Notes: generated by a model from the letters alone, not told the origin. 64,000 bases of DNA from Pyxicephalus adspersus (GCF_032062135.1 NC_092859.1:130428299-130492298); one strand, 5' to 3'; shown: positions 12,748 through 26,900, numbered from the stretch's first letter. Numbers and translations: made by a program.

Positions 12748-14828
12748 AGAGAGAGAGGGAGCTTCATTTGGCAGAATGATGACAGGTTTTTGCTACAGTA
12801 TATTGGAATGTCATACTGATGCCATACAGTCTAAATCAGGATCTTTATGGGGGAGAGCTCAGAATAAAAAAACACAAATATTTCCAGGGTACTTCAGTAT
12901 GCTATGCCACCAACATTGACCATTTTACTGTTCCGTTGAGTAGCAGGAATGATGGAGGAATGTTGATGTGTAACTGACACACTGAAGGACAAATCTTGAT
13001 TGCTTTGCACACTTGTGGTGCATGAATCTGAATCTTATTAAATGAACCTGATAATATTTTAATTTACTTTCTAAAAATAACAATATGAGGTAGGCCGGTC
13101 TGTACAGATGCAATCTGTTCTGCGTAATCTGTGAGTTGTTGCAGTCTGCAGGTTGTCGATAGAGACAAAAAAACAAACTACTCTGCCAACAATTTGCCCA
13201 ATTAGCTGCCACATTTCACTTCACAGCAGAAATATCTGTGCAGTTGTGAATTTTTTTGAAATATGAGCTGTTGTTTTTTTTTCTTTCTTTTTTTGTAGTT
13301 TGCACCATGAATCCTGGGTTTGACCCTCAGGGTAACAGGTGTTTAAAACAAAATATAGGGGAAGTTGTGTTTTGCTTTGGAGGTACACCTTGCTTATGTA
13401 CGAACTAAAAAAATTGTTAAATCCACATTTTCCTATGAGATGGTTGTATATAAGTGTATACTGTAGGTTCGGTTTTGATGTGAGGGGACAGTTTCTCCTA
13501 TGTCTCCTATGTCTTCATGGTAGGAGACTCAAAGAGATGGGTTGCAGTTGGTATATGCTCAAATACCAAATGGCACACTCCTCTAAAGGCAATTCCCCTA
13601 GTAAAAACAGTGATCCCTGGATTAAAAAAATCTTTGATGTCAAATATAATAAAATACAAATATACTTACAGAGAAAACATTCACTGATTAAGCAGTGGAA
13701 CTTCTAGTTTGGACATTTGGAAGGGTAAGGGCAGAGCGCTGGTGCCAAAAGAGCTTAGTGTGCATTTGTACATCTGTATTTAGTACATTGTGGGTTCTCT
13801 GCTTGCTGCATTTTCTTTGTTTCCATCAGAAAAGCTTTCCACAGGGATGAATGGTAACACATTTATAACAAGCCTAAAGCATAGCAAGCCGCACATCTAA
13901 TGCAGAGGTATTAATGTAGCCCGAGTCTTGGCTTGAGCAGAAATTGAGGTTCCTTATGTGTCCTGGGCCTGGGTTCCAAGGACAGGGACACAGGGATCAA
14001 TTTATTAGCTAATGCATGTATGTAAGACACCACAATGTACTGCACTTTGGCCTGTTTGTTCCTTCTAATGCTTTAGGCCAGATTTAAGCCATTTTTTAAT
14101 GAATGATCCTGTCTGTGTGTCTAGATTAATGCCTTAGTGTAGGGTCCTGGCACAAAGCAAAGTGAATGTTAAACATTATGCTGTAAATCTGGAGGGTCAA
14201 ACTGAAGGCATGAAAATCACACAATTTTCATTACAAAAGCACCATGAGCACAAAAACATGAATGTGATTGTAAATTCTGCTATGTAATCTTCTGACTTTA
14301 AACTTTGCTGATACAAAATGTGACTCTATGGATGTTAAAGCCCTGAGAAAACAGTCCAAATGCAGAATTTATCTTTATTAGCTCGGAAAGCCTCCTATTT
14401 GCCCCTCCCTGATTTGGTTACTAGCTTGACTTTCATTGACTTTATGGCTTTAAGTCCTTCAACTACTATTTCAGGGACCAATTAACTGCCTGGGTGGCCG
14501 ATAAGGGCAGTTTCATTGGACAGTGTAATTAAAAATAGCATAGTGTAGCCACAAAGCCAGGATTGAGAATCTAAATGGAAACTGAAAATAGGCTTCTCAA
14601 GCCAATACAAGAAAAGCCCAGGACTGTGCGTTTTATGAATGGGCAAAAGGAGAAGGAAAAAGAAAAAAAGCCACATTGCAGATTGTATGAGAGATTCAGT
14701 GTTAGGAATAAATCTTGCTATACTAATATGGGGTGTAAAAAGGTTTCCAGGTTTTCATTTGTAAAGTAAAGCTTTTTGCTCCCAAAGTAACCTTACAGTA
14801 AAAAATGTATTCTACTGAACCCAAATCC
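12748..14828. other. Non-coding, unique
   Basis: No supported gene. The 122-codon frame at 13339 has no recognisable domain and no splice context. Confidence 0.55.
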
Positions 14829-14993
14829 AGTGTTCTCCCCAGCCCCTTTTAGCTGGGCGCACCACCCGGCACTTTTCAGTGACCACCCGGCTGTTTTTGG
14901 GTGGTTACTGATGAGTTGGGTCACAATACAGGGGCCCCTACCCGCCTACATATTCTTCCCACCAGCTTAAAAAAAATGTCTGGGTTGAACACT
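14829..14993. mobile_element. hAT-like MITE with (C)CAAATCC flanks
   Basis: The terminal inverted repeat starts AGTGTTC and ends GAACACT. CCCCAG lies just inside the left end and CTGGGT just inside the right. Flanks are CCAAATCC (14821-14828) and GCAAATCC (14994-15001), an 8-bp duplication with one mismatch, as expected of hAT transposition. No coding capacity in 165 bp. Confidence 0.7.
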
Positions 14994-15001
14994 GCAAATC
15001 C

Positions 15002-15527
15002 ATTATGCACTAATCTTGTATCTGACATTCCGGTATATTTAGAGACTCAGCCCAGAGTTCTTACTTAAACTAACTGCTATTACTATTATTTCAAGGTCAG
15101 TTGGCTGAAGCTGAACTTTTGTGGTACTTTTAGTTTTTGCAATGTTCAAAAACGTTATTTTCAGTTTACTAAAGAATTATCATACGGAGCTATTAAACAT
15201 AACGCATGAAGGTTACCATTGCTGTGATTGCAGAGGAGAACACATCCAGGTGCTGCTTGTTGTGGGAATAATGGGAAACTTTGTGGAATAATTTACCAAT
15301 CCAGGCTTGCAATGGATAAAGAACTGTTACACATAGATCACGTATGTGGAATTATTACTTATGTGCAGGATTATACACATTTAGAAAAAAATGACTGAGA
15401 TATAATGGCTCATCTCAGTGAGTTGAACCCAATAATTGGAGAATGTTGAGCATCTATGGATAATCTATTCTGATATTTAACTTTTTATAAAATACAACCA
15501 ATATTATACACATGTATAACACAATAT
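15002..15527. other. Non-coding, unique
   Basis: AT-rich DNA; nothing recognised. Confidence 0.5.
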
Positions 15528-15643
15528 GCGCCAACATATTACATAGCGCTGTACATTAAATAAGAGTTGCAAATGTCTGACAAATACAGACAGTAATGCA
15601 GGAGGAGGAGAGGACCCTGCCAGAAGAGCTTACAATCTAAGAG
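15528..15643 (-). mobile_element. SINE 3' fragment, minus strand
   Basis: GCGCCAACATATTACATAGC then GCTGTACATTAAATAAGAGT, CAAATACAGACAGTAATGCA and AGAGCTTACAATCTAAGAG. Same family as 4650 and 17413. Confidence 0.8.
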
Positions 15644-17412
15644 TTATCCAATGATATCTAATAAAATAGGTTAGGAAATGTATATTTATATAGGATTCAT
15701 AGAAGTAGCAGACGGCAACATTGGGAGAGGAAGATAAGTTTTGCAGTGCTCTTAGCTTAATATAGTGAATGTGCTAACAGGAGGGATACCCTTATCTCTT
15801 TTATTGTCCATGTAAAGTCTGTCCTGAACCCCACCAGACGGTATAGCCCAGTAATGTGGATCACAAGACCGATTGAATGGAATTGCTTATTCTTTGCAAA
15901 CTTATATTATATATTTTTAGGGTGTAGTGGTATTTATCTTTCAATGAATGTGGTCTTTTATTGAAACCTTAAAATGAAGAATGCTGTCCTTTATTGAAAC
16001 CTTGAAGAGAACCATGGGGGGTGAGGAGGATGAATTATTGCTAGGGCTGATTCACTGGTGTGTATACTTTTCACATTGATCTGTTGAGTCCTTTAAATAT
16101 GCTTTTAAAGCTGGTGGTGAGGAATGAGTAGAAAACATGAACAGTTTAACAAGAATCTGAAACCATAATTGTAGTATACTGCAGTCCTCAGATATATTCG
16201 CTACATCGGTTTTCTTTTATTTAAGGCTTTGTGCCTTTATTTTTAAATGTTGATCTTGCAGATAACACATTTCCATTTTTTGGTGGTCACACTCACTCCA
16301 CTGTACAGGAAGCTATGGCCATCACACAGGCTGGGAAAAACATGGCTTCCTATTCTCATCTCAATTACATGGAGGGGGATTAGTAGTTTAATGTCGGAAT
16401 AAAACATTGTTTGTGCTTGCAGTGCAGCTCATAGGTAAAGCATTAGAGGAACTTGCTGAAAATGCCTAAAATAAAAACCCTAAAACCAATGCAGCAACCA
16501 CATTTTTTGGCATTTTTTAGCGTTTTGCAAAATGTTTCATTTTTAAGTTATTTCTTTTATGATCATGTATTTTTTTAACTTATTTGCTACTTTGTATTTT
16601 TGTAGTAATAAATACAGAGATTTGTAGATGATCCACTAGAGGGAGCAGTCATCATTTATTACCAAATGTTGCGATAACGTATACCAGCCACATATGGAGT
16701 GCATTGTTTTTTGCTGCCTGATTGGTGTATATTTTTCACCTGTGATAAGGAGTAGTACTGCACAACAATTGTACAATACCTGAGTTTCTACATGTATGGT
16801 CCACCCATGTATTTTAATATGAAAACCTGCAAATAGGTTTAACAAAGAAGAAAGAAGTAATGCCATCAGCTTATATATGTCACAAGTACAACTAAAAAGA
16901 CTTTATGTTCCCAATTTTAGTGTTCTAATCCTCAAATACCTAGCACATTGTTACAACTTCATTCAGAAATTTTTATTCATAGATTTCCCCAGTAAAGTAG
17001 TACTGCGGCAGAATAAAACCTGACCCGGACCGCTTCTTCATTCTTCATCTGTTGAAAGTAAAAATGTTTCTCTGCTTCAATAATAAATCTGCAGGAGTCC
17101 TATTAGCTGCCCAGGATTCCAAGAACACAGAAGTCGAAAATACACCAAAAAAATCACACAGACTTAAAGTGAGAGGAAGCTCATTTTTATTTTTTTCTGG
17201 ATGGTACAAATGTAGAAGATTAGGATGGTTGTGTGTTGAGGTTTAAGAAGGTTGTCTAATAGTCACAAAAACTTTAGTGCCCTCCCAGAAGGAGGCGCTG
17301 ACACTTGTGTGACTGTCAGCCATCCATTGTCCATCCGTGAATGTAAAGCTAAATTTACCAGTCTACGCTGACCAATCACATAGTGAGCTTTACTCAAATT
17401 TCAGGCTATAGG
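15644..17412. other. Non-coding, unique
   Basis: No gene recognised. A small duplication of TCTTTTATTGAAACCTT-like sequence occurs near 15954-16003. Confidence 0.5.
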
Positions 17413-17541
17413 TGCTTTTCGGGGCAGGGTCCTCTCTTCCTGTGTCACTGTCTGTATTTGTCTGTCATTTGCAACCCCTATGTAATGTACAGCTCTGCGT
17501 GATATGTTGGCGCTATATAAATCCTGTTTAATAATAATAAT
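17413..17541 (+). mobile_element. SINE 3' half, best-preserved copy of this tail
   Basis: GGGCAGGGTCCTCTC, TGTGTCACTGTCTGTATTTG, CATTTGCAACCCCTATGTAA, TGTACAGCTCTGCGTGATAT, GTTGGCGCTATATAAATCCT, then GTTTAATAATAATAAT as the simple tail. Confidence 0.85.
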
Positions 17542-17633
17542 CCTCACTTATGGAGCTTGCCAAAATATGAATACCATGACTGCACTTCAGACTAGATCTT
17601 TGCTTTGATACAGGGTCTATTAGGGGTCTAATA

Positions 17634-17784
17634 GAGATCTATTTATAAAGAAGTGAATCTGACATTCACTAAAAAATTTTCTGATGCAGAATTACTCACT
17701 GCTATTAAAAACACAAGGAGCCCGAAGATTCTCCACCAGGGAATGTTTCATTGATTGTCAGATTACCAGCTTTAAAAATAGACC
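17634..17784. mobile_element. Palindromic MITE, family 2, upstream copy
   Basis: Runs from GATCTATTTATAAAG to TTTAAAAATAGACC. It shares the internal GAATCTGACATTCACT and the ACTGCTATT-AAA-CACA centre with the copy in the 3' UTR at 47510. The arms are more diverged than in that copy. Confidence 0.65.
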
Positions 17785-18899
17785 GTACTAGACAGCCATC
17801 CCAGAGTTCCTGCTTGTTTCATGTCAGTGGCTCCTCAAGTAACAACATAGGATAAAGATGGCATCCTGCATACGTGAAAACAAATTGGTGAATCACTGGA
17901 CAGATATTGGTATCATGACCCATGATGAAAGAACCTGTCACAGTTCCTTAACCTTATAAAAAAAAAGAACATAAAAGTTACCAACACAGGTTGATTGCTA
18001 CTTTTATTCTTTTATTGTAAACAATCTTAGCACACTTGCAGCCCAATCATATGTGCACATTGAATTTTGTATCATAAATCATATTAATAATCAGTTTTGT
18101 TTTAATCTTTGCTGCTTTGTAAAGTTAGTGAATATATATGTGCATCAGACCATCCATATCAATAGCCAGATTTGTTCATCACATATGCAGGCTCTACTTT
18201 CTTCATATTAAGGCTGCACAATGAGCTTCTCTCTTGGTTCATGTATGTTTGTAACCTAACCCATTGAAAACAATAGTCTGTATAAGGCTATCAGTACCTA
18301 ACTTTATTGTGTGAATGCTATGGGTATGGTAAATATTGGGTAACAGAATGCATCTCCTAATAGTTTTGAATGTATATTACATTATTATTTAGAGTCACTG
18401 ACCATGCTGCCTCTTAGATATAAGCTGTGCATGCTCACACATTTAAATTGGAAGTCCAACCCTAGCATTTTACATTTAGCTTTGGATAAGTCTGGGGAAG
18501 GGATAGTATAAAATATTTGCCGAGGTCTTATTACATCTCAAATTCCCTGGTTAGGACTTGGTCAAAAGTGAGTTCTTAAAAGTGGTTCCATGCTTCCGGG
18601 TAGAAGAAGAGCTAAGTTAAAGAGGACTTAAACTTTAGAAGCTTTGCTCAAAAATACAAGTAAAGATACTAGTCACTAGTATTACCCGTTATCTTCCTGC
18701 AGCTAACTTAATATTTACTTACAATGACTTGATCTTCACTGAGTCTCTGTGTGAAGGAATTCATTTTTACATGCTAAAATCAAAGCTGTCTCCCCAATTG
18801 CTTATATTCTGCTAACTAGTGGGGGGAAATTGGGTAAATCAAGTAGAAACATTGTATAACGTGTATACTTATGTTACAAGGACTTGTATTATTATTTTT

Positions 18900-18936
<37 letters not shown>

Positions 18937-21185
18937 TTAAAAAAATAACGGTTCTTCCTCTCCACCAATGAGAAGCACAGCGACCTAACCAAATATCACA
19001 GAGGGCGGCTGCAGTGCCTTAGATTTAGCACTGCACATTTACAGCTACTAGTAAAAGATAGAGCAAGTTTATTTCTTTTTCAAAAGAAATTTAGGACAAT
19101 AGTCAGTCTTTCAGTGTTACTTATGCACATTGAACATTTCTAGATATTCCATATAATGTAGCAAAGATTCACTTTAAAAAGAAACATCTTAAGTGACATA
19201 GTAATGATCCATATATGATTCCTTGAACAGATCACTTGTCGGAATTGTCACCTTTTTTTTGCAGTGCCTCTATTACAACGGTTAGCTAGGATTTAGTGTA
19301 TTTTATATCAAGAATGATGGCTGCAGAGTAGTAATGTGAAAGCCAATGCACATTGATTGGGACTGCTGCAAATAAAATGCCTGAACTTCTACTTTGAGTT
19401 AGACTGTAATATTGTAGTACCTACAACATCTTTGATTTAAATATAGATATAGAAATATTGCAATATGCAACCCCCCTGTCTATTCAGTTAATTTATATTC
19501 TTATGCTTTTCTGTGTCTGCCTTTTAAATGCTATCCAATTTATTCATGTATGGGGTTCCCAGCATAGAGGAATTTGCAAACCACTTAACTAGTGGAACAA
19601 AAAGTGGGGGAAAAGAGTGAGCATAACTGATTTTACATGCCCTGCCAAATATAAAAGTTTTTGCATATTCCTTCGTGCCATTCTTTATGTGCATCTTGGC
19701 TTGGTACTAAACAGAATTAAATCTCTTAGATTTTATATACATTGTGAAAAATGTCTTTTCCGAAGTATACATTTAAGATGCTGGCTGTGTAAATATTCTA
19801 AACTGTGCAGCTTACTTTATACTGGCAGTTTGCAGAGGGGAGACAAATGGCTTCATTATTATTATAATAGCTGCAAAGTTTCACTTTAACTATATTCATG
19901 GGAGATACAAAAGTGTATTTCATATGTAAATAAGGTCCCGGTGATCACAGTGTTGACTCATCATTGCTGGATTTCTATTTGTTTCTCTCAGAAGTTGGTT
20001 GCATTTAAAGAACAGTAGAAAATGGCAATGTAAAACTTGTCTTTTCTTATTGTGGAACAACCCAACGAAATATTATTTGTTGAAGAACTCTTCATAAAGC
20101 TAAGCTATTTCTTCGCGATTAGATGAGGTGCATTGTAATTAACTTTGAATCTTTTGGATGGGAACCAGGATATCATTAAGAGCAAGTATGTATGGGGAGC
20201 GTTTAATGGGTTCTCACTCACTTAATGCATTGTCAGATTCTGCTTTGTAACTGTGCGTCAATCAGTAATTCGTTCATCAAACAGATCAAGGAGTAATAAG
20301 CATTGCAGTGAGGTTTGTGGGACAATCTCTATATAACATTCCCACAAAGTATTCTCTGGCTGCACCTAATGACCACGTTATATACATTTCTGTGCTAAAA
20401 ATTCCTCCTGCTTCTTTTAAGAGTACTTCAAAAATACTTTAGAAAATAATTAGGCATTCATATGCAATAGGAAATACTCCTTAGTTCCCATTGAATTACT
20501 GTAGTGTGCAGATACGTGTCAATAAATGTGTAGTTCTTCCAACAACAGCTATTACGATACACTTTACCTGTTCAAAATTATATAAATGCATTACCTTAAT
20601 CAGAATAATTTTCACATTCAGGTCTGAACACCGAAACTTTTTAAATATTCAGAATATTGAGGAGTATTTGCAATATAGGTTGTCTTGCTGTATTAGTAGG
20701 AATAGTGAAGCATTCCTCGGGTTGAATAGCAGACATGTCGTGGTATGGACAGCAAAACAGGAATATAAATGTCTAGAATGCAGATTTGTTTTGTTGTGTT
20801 CATTTCCAGCTGTGGATCCCCTGGCCAAGCTCTCTGATCTGTGAAAACATGAGTCTGCTGATTCCATGAAATATACTTTTATGCTGTCTGTCCATATTGA
20901 ATGTTGGCGTAGTGGGCTTGACGTGTGTTGCCTGGGGCATCATAAAATACCATGATCTCTGATGTATCATAAGTACATCCAATGCATTTGACATTGTATT
21001 ATGTTGTTAAATCTCATAGAACCTAATAACATTTTATCATTTCCAAATAAATTAGAGAAAAGCAGCAGTTATGTGCCAAGTATAGTAGCCAATAGCACCC
21101 AGACAATCACCATTTATTGGTTTAGGCAAGTCGGAATAATGAGATGACTGTATTGTCTGATTTTATTCTGAATATAATGTGAAAA
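17785..21185. other. Non-coding, unique with (TAA)n
   Basis: No gene. A (TAA)n tract lies at about 18900-18936. Frames around 19617 and 20491 lack recognisable domains. Confidence 0.55.
18900..18936. repeat. (TAA)n microsatellite
   Basis: About twelve TAA units, preceded by ATTATTATTTTTATTAATAA. Confidence 0.95.
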
Positions 21186-21312
21186 CACTGGCTAAATCTT
21201 TCTTTTTAGAATAGACCATTAAAGGGTTCCAAACCCAGCCATAGTTTTTTTTATTATGGCTGGGGTTGGAACCCTTTAATGGTCTAGTCTAAAAAGAAAG
21301 ATTTAGCCAGTG
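21186..21312. repeat. Near-perfect 58-bp inverted repeat (hairpin)
   Basis: The left arm 21186-21243 runs CACTGGCTAAATCTTTC to ACCCAGCCATA. The right arm 21255-21312 runs TATGGCTGGGG to AAGATTTAGCCAGTG. They are complementary at 56 of 58 positions, with an 11-nt T-rich spacer. It is either a young fold-back MITE or a transcribed hairpin. Confidence 0.92.
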
Positions 21313-23639
21313 GAAAGTAAAAGAGAATCGCCCTTTAAAGACAACAAAAACCTAGCAAAGGTTCTAACCCTGCCTCTGCTCAAAAAATCTATTGTTGGCT
21401 GGAGTACTGCTTCAGTTGAGAGTTGATTCTGTTCTTTTATTCGATTGGCGTGTGAATTTTGGTATTATATATAGCCCCAATCATTCGAAATATGAACATG
21501 TCAACCATTTATTATGCATACACTTGATTTTGTTTCTGGAAATGATCTTTTATTTGTATCTGATGCTAAGACAATGCTATACATTCAGTGCTGTTCTATG
21601 GAAAGAGGAAGAAGGTGTCCTGCTGCATCCTGCACCATAGGAGATGATAGCAGTCGCCCATGGTCCGTTGTTTAGTGATTCGCCTCAGCAGATCACTGGA
21701 TGACGTAGAGGAACTGATGTACACGTACTAGATTTTTGCCCAAGATGATCATGACTGTTTGTCTCAGGTGATGATCATCTACCATGTATACGTAGCTTTA
21801 CCTTTAGGCAGATAAATCAATATAACACCAAGATTACATGGGTGGCTTTTAATTTAAGAGATGGGAAAAAAAACTAATGCTAAGGCAAAGGTTTTATTGC
21901 TATTGTTAGAAGATTAATTTCCCAAGGGTATAATTAAATTGGTAGAAAATGTCATAGATTAGCAAAAACTCTCTGTAGGGTATGTGCTTAGGTCTGTAGG
22001 GGACAGTATGTTTGTTTGTAGCAAAATTTAAATTGGTGTGCTCCATTTCAGGTTTCCGTTTAGTTTTGGGAAAATAAAAGCAGGCAACATTTTCAATACA
22101 TACAATCATTTCTTCCAAATATTTCTTCAATTATTGTTTCAACAATTATTTCTGACATACTGCGGACAGTAGTGTTTGGTGGTATCTTTTGGCCATTGTA
22201 CTATATCTTGATGTTGGTGGACCAGGAGACACTACTGTACAGACATTGTGGCACTGGCCATACATGGCTGGATCAGATGACCATCCTAAGTGCTTGGGTC
22301 CAGCATATGTTCCAGAAACAGTTCTCCATGGTTAGAAAACAAGTTCTAATCAATGTTCTCCACTGATAAAAACTGTCAGTATCTGGCTCTATCTCCCTAC
22401 TGTCATAAACACACTGCCCAAGAGTAGTTGTATCATGTCTGCACTTCTTGACCACCTTTTTAATTCTCTATCCTACGTTTTCTAATATTTGGAGATTCAG
22501 TCATTGCTTGAGATGACTGGGCCATGTAGTGGGTAATTCTTGAGTGGTAACAAACAAAACCTGCTCATTATCAGAGATAGAACATTTCTGATGTTGCAAA
22601 ATCTCTGGCCACGTACTGTTTTTTTATCTGTAGGTTATCCCCACATAAAAATTATAGCAGTGCATATTCATCAATGTAAAATGGATTATATTACTTTTAA
22701 ATCTTTATTTTGGAAGAAGGCACCTAAATAGGCATTCTTCAGCTGGTCTTTTATGATTTCCATCTATCCTACAGTGCTGTGGGCATCATCTATATTGGTA
22801 AAGATGCAGTTTTTATGCCCCTGGTACATGCAGGGCTGGAAAATGGGGGTGATAGCTAGAACCCTCACACATTGTAGGAAAGTGCTCTGCTTCTTCTAAT
22901 GAGAATTGAGGTAACCTAAATCCATACATCAACTTGCTGTTCAGCTTAAATGTCCACCTAGGAACCCTGAAAATATGCCATATGTTAGCTGAAAATGGGG
23001 CAGGGCCCTTTGTGGAGGGAAAATATGAATGACGAAGGATAAAGTCTATTTTTAACTCAAAATAAATACAACTACCACCTTTCTAGTAATTTCAAAATCA
23101 CTCATGGGATTTAAAGAACATTTTAAATCTGAAGTGAACATAACTTTAATTGCAAAGAAAATGATGGATGTGCTGTTGCTGCTTTTAGGTATATATAACA
23201 TTTTCTGTCTAGGAAACGGACCACTAGCTTTTAGCTGGCAAAACCTGGTGCCGATCCCAGTGTCAACTCGTTTCGAGATCTCAGGCCTCCGGCAAAAAAT
23301 AATATTATGAGCTCAGTGGAGCAGGGAATCGTTTTCGCTTGCAAAATTTCCAAATGCACTGGCGGCACTTTATGAAAAAAAAAATGTTATATTATTAAAA
23401 TTCGTTCTTTCTAATAGAAGAATTTTGTAGACTGAGCACATATAATAATCTTGAGTTTATACATTATTCAAAACTAAATTTGAAAATAAGAGTGCAGTTA
23501 TCTTGGGTTTCAGAGGGTTTTTCACATGAAAAAGATGGTACAAAGTGCTTTTATTAATCAAAGCAGCATTTAGTTCTCAGAGTAAGTTAAATGAAGCACT
23601 AAGCACCAACATCATTAAAAAGCACTGAATCTATTTTCA
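21313..23639. other. Non-coding with a possible MITE remnant
   Basis: GTACACGTACTAGATTTTTG at about 21720 and ATGTATACGTAGCTTTA at about 21785 resemble inverted ends of the type seen at 35681. GATGATCAT occurs on both sides. No gene. Confidence 0.4.
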
Positions 23640-23910
23640 AGAATTTCTGCCAGCTTGTTCCCGTTCAAGGGGGAAGGATGGTTTTTCTGTAATATTAAAA
23701 GCTGGCAAACAGCTGAAATATAACTAGCAGTACCAGAAGCCAATTAAGATCAAAGCAGAGATTTTCAGTAGTGCGGCTTCGTCGTTTCAATATTAAACAA
23801 ATTTTTTTTCGCTTTGACATAGATCAAGAGGTGTTAATGCAGATTCTTTGAAACAAGTCAAGTAGTGTTTTTAAGTGACAGAATGGGCATTTGTTCTATC
23901 ACACTCAATT
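23640..23910. promoter_or_regulatory. Candidate conserved non-coding element with TCF/LEF-type site
   Basis: Repeat-free, balanced composition between AT-rich flanks. It contains AGATCAAAG at about 23746, matching the TCF/LEF core. The proposal rests on sequence texture only. Confidence 0.25.
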
Positions 23911-26900
23911 AGTATCATGCCCCGGAATTCTCTGTATTTCTCCAATGCTGTATCTGATGTATCTGTTGCTGACAAACAAGAAAAGCACTGTAGGCTTTCA
24001 TTGAAGAAGACGTGTCTGGAACAGAGAGAGAGAGCGAGAAGAAGAGACTAAGTACACAGTTATGTAGAACAAAGCACACGCATTTGTATTCCTCCCTCCT
24101 ACATAATCAGAAGAAAACATACATATGTATTTGATCAGAAAGGCGGCAGATGTTTCTTCTCTATAAATGGTAATAAAATGGTCATGCTGGCGATCAAGAA
24201 ACTTTGATGAACAAAACTGGAATATTAGAAGACTTTTTGTATTTGCAGCGTAGACGGTTTAGTGAGCAGTTGTAGATGATCATTGAAATTGATCAATGAG
24301 GTGCAAGTGCAATACTGCAAACAGTGCAGTCATGTTAAAGACACAAAAAAGTGAAGTCATAGTTTTATTATTTTTATTATACATGCAGGATGCTTTACCA
24401 GTAATAATTTGGTGGTATTTTTTAAAATGATTTTTATGAAGCTGCCATGTGCCAGCATCAATCTGGTGATCTTGACTGCTGCCGGGTTTGGGTCGCCCAT
24501 GGTCAGAACGACCCCCCATGTTGTGCTCCCAATAACATTGCTAAAGTTTGCAATACCATGCAGAGGGTTTGTAAGACTTCTGCATTCTATGCTCCAAGCT
24601 GTACCTTTAGCAATCGTTTAATTTTGTTTTGGATAATGTAGGGAAAGGTTAGACCTCTGATGCTCTCTGTACTACTGAGAGAGATTAGTCTTCTCCTACT
24701 AAGAGATTAGCCTTCTTCATTAGTTATGGTGATCATTGTCATTAAAACAGAATATGAAGGTAAAAAACAATTTTATTAGCAATTAGAGCAAAAGTTGTAG
24801 GGAAATCATCCAATAGAGATCTCCCTAAAAATACATTTAGCAATTTTCTCTCTTTTTTTGTTGCATCTTTGGGGAGAGGAAGGTAAATCTCTCTAGTAGA
24901 ACCCAACAGAAAAAATAAATTGGGTTTTTAAACCTTTCTTTTGTTTTAAAGTAATAAAGTTGTAAAGTCTTCATTTAAACTTTAACCAGCCTGAAAACTG
25001 CCACTTATGAATCTTCCATTCTAAAAACAATTACATTTGTTCAGGTTTTCTTATAAAAGATTCATGCTTGTTTCCCTACTTAGCTCAGCTTACTATTTGT
25101 GTCATGAGTTTTGGCTCTGAGAGTTAAGGGTGAAAGGGCAAGTGACATTTGGCAGCAACTTTTAGATCTTGGGTGACCTCTTACCCCTGGTTCACATAGC
25201 CTATGACTTCATAAGTCACTTATGGTTGCAGTTTTAGACTCAGTATGTTTATTTATGCCCAATTGTGACTTTTTCTGTAATCTGAGTTCAGTGTAACATT
25301 CTACAGATGAATTTCACAGAGCCCCTGACACGTGGGGTCTTCATTCCCTAATGTGTGTGTAGTGATGCTTCAATCAAATTTGAACTTCCAATGAAGATTT
25401 ACAGCGTGTTAAGAGTAACCATGAACTTCTCTTTGTAGTCTGTTTAATATTTGTGAAAAATACCTGTTCTTGACAAAAATCAATTACTGCTCTATGCACT
25501 CTCTGCAGCGCTATTATTGTGAACATCAAAACACCTTTTTCCTATATGGAGAGAGGAAGGTGACCTGTAATTACTTTATGTCCTAGGGTGACCATGCTAA
25601 TTCTCTATATTTACGGAGCAATTGGTCAGTACTGTCCCTATTGGACAGGAAGTGTGTTACTAGCAGGATCACCAGGTGCAAGTTAACGTAAACATGTCAA
25701 AAAAAGTTTTGACATTAATTTCAGCAACAACTAATTTTTTTGTTCTTGGATGTAGATGCACTTCAAATCTGATATAATGGCTGAAATATTTGTTTTCCTG
25801 AATGCACTAGAACACATCAGGACATCAGTGTGTAGGAGACGACAACCTACAGTGGGTATATTTGGGAATATCTACAATTGTAAGCAAAACTGGTTTCCAG
25901 GCAAATGACAACAGGAGTTAATATGAACAAATATATCATAGCCATGCATTGAAACTGAACTTCTTGTGGGCTAAAACTTAATGGTCTTCATGTATTGCTA
26001 AATTTATTGAGTTTATGCATATAGATATTCACCTAATATACACCTTCACATTTTTATACCAATTCTCCTTAATAGAAGACCCCCCTAATTTTTTACTAAA
26101 CATACAAAAGAAGTGGGTTCATTTAGAGAGGTATTATGGGTTGTCGGCACATATAGAACACTCCCTGGTGCCCATTGCAGAAGACTTATATTGACTAGAT
26201 GACTCTGTACGGTTGGGTGAAGCTAAAGCTTTGCTTTGTATTATTCTGCGTACCATTGAAATGCACACAGGATACAATGTCTGTATCCGCTGATGCTGCA
26301 CTCTTTGTTTGCTTGAACTGCTCTTCCCACAGAACTCCTTAGCTGGGCAGAGCATTGGAATGCCAGGGGACCCAGCTTAGGCGCTGGCTGTGTGTCTACA
26401 TCAAGTCAATATGTCTCGCCAATTTAAGCTGTTTCTGTTTCCAGACTGAACACCATTCAGGAGTTTTATTTCCTTATTCTTCAAAGTTGCATTACCACAA
26501 CTTACTTTCTGTACTTTCTAACCAAGAAATTTCAATTTTAAATGAAAAGTATTTTTTAATGAATTACCTATGTAATACTCTTAACCATGAACTGCAGCTA
26601 GTTTGCTGGTTATAATTCCCATTTTTATATACAGCAAATCTCTGGAGTGACTTTCCATTTAGGTAAAGGTAGAAGAAAAAAGCATTATGAACTGTGAGTG
26701 ATACTCTGTTAACTTTGTCATTGCACTATGTCACTTAACATTCATGTTCTGCTGGGTCTGTGCAGTAAGATTTTTGCTGTGTCTTCTGTTTGCTAAGTAT
26801 GAGTACCAAATAAAAATCATGGTATTTGCTTTGTACTTTGTTTTACTGTCAGCAGAACATGGTTTAAGGCACGTTCGGCTAAAATAAACATGTTGCCATC

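Noticed and set aside
12626..12919. 97-codon open frame with alternating Tyr-Ile repeats
   Set aside because: Translation of the (AT)n microsatellite at 12700-12747.
13339..13707. 122-codon open frame on the + strand
   Set aside because: No domain, and low-complexity Lys/Asn/Ile content expected from AT-rich DNA.
20491..20844. 117-codon open frame on the + strand with overlapping minus-strand frames
   Set aside because: No domain, no conserved splice context, and competing frames on the other strand.
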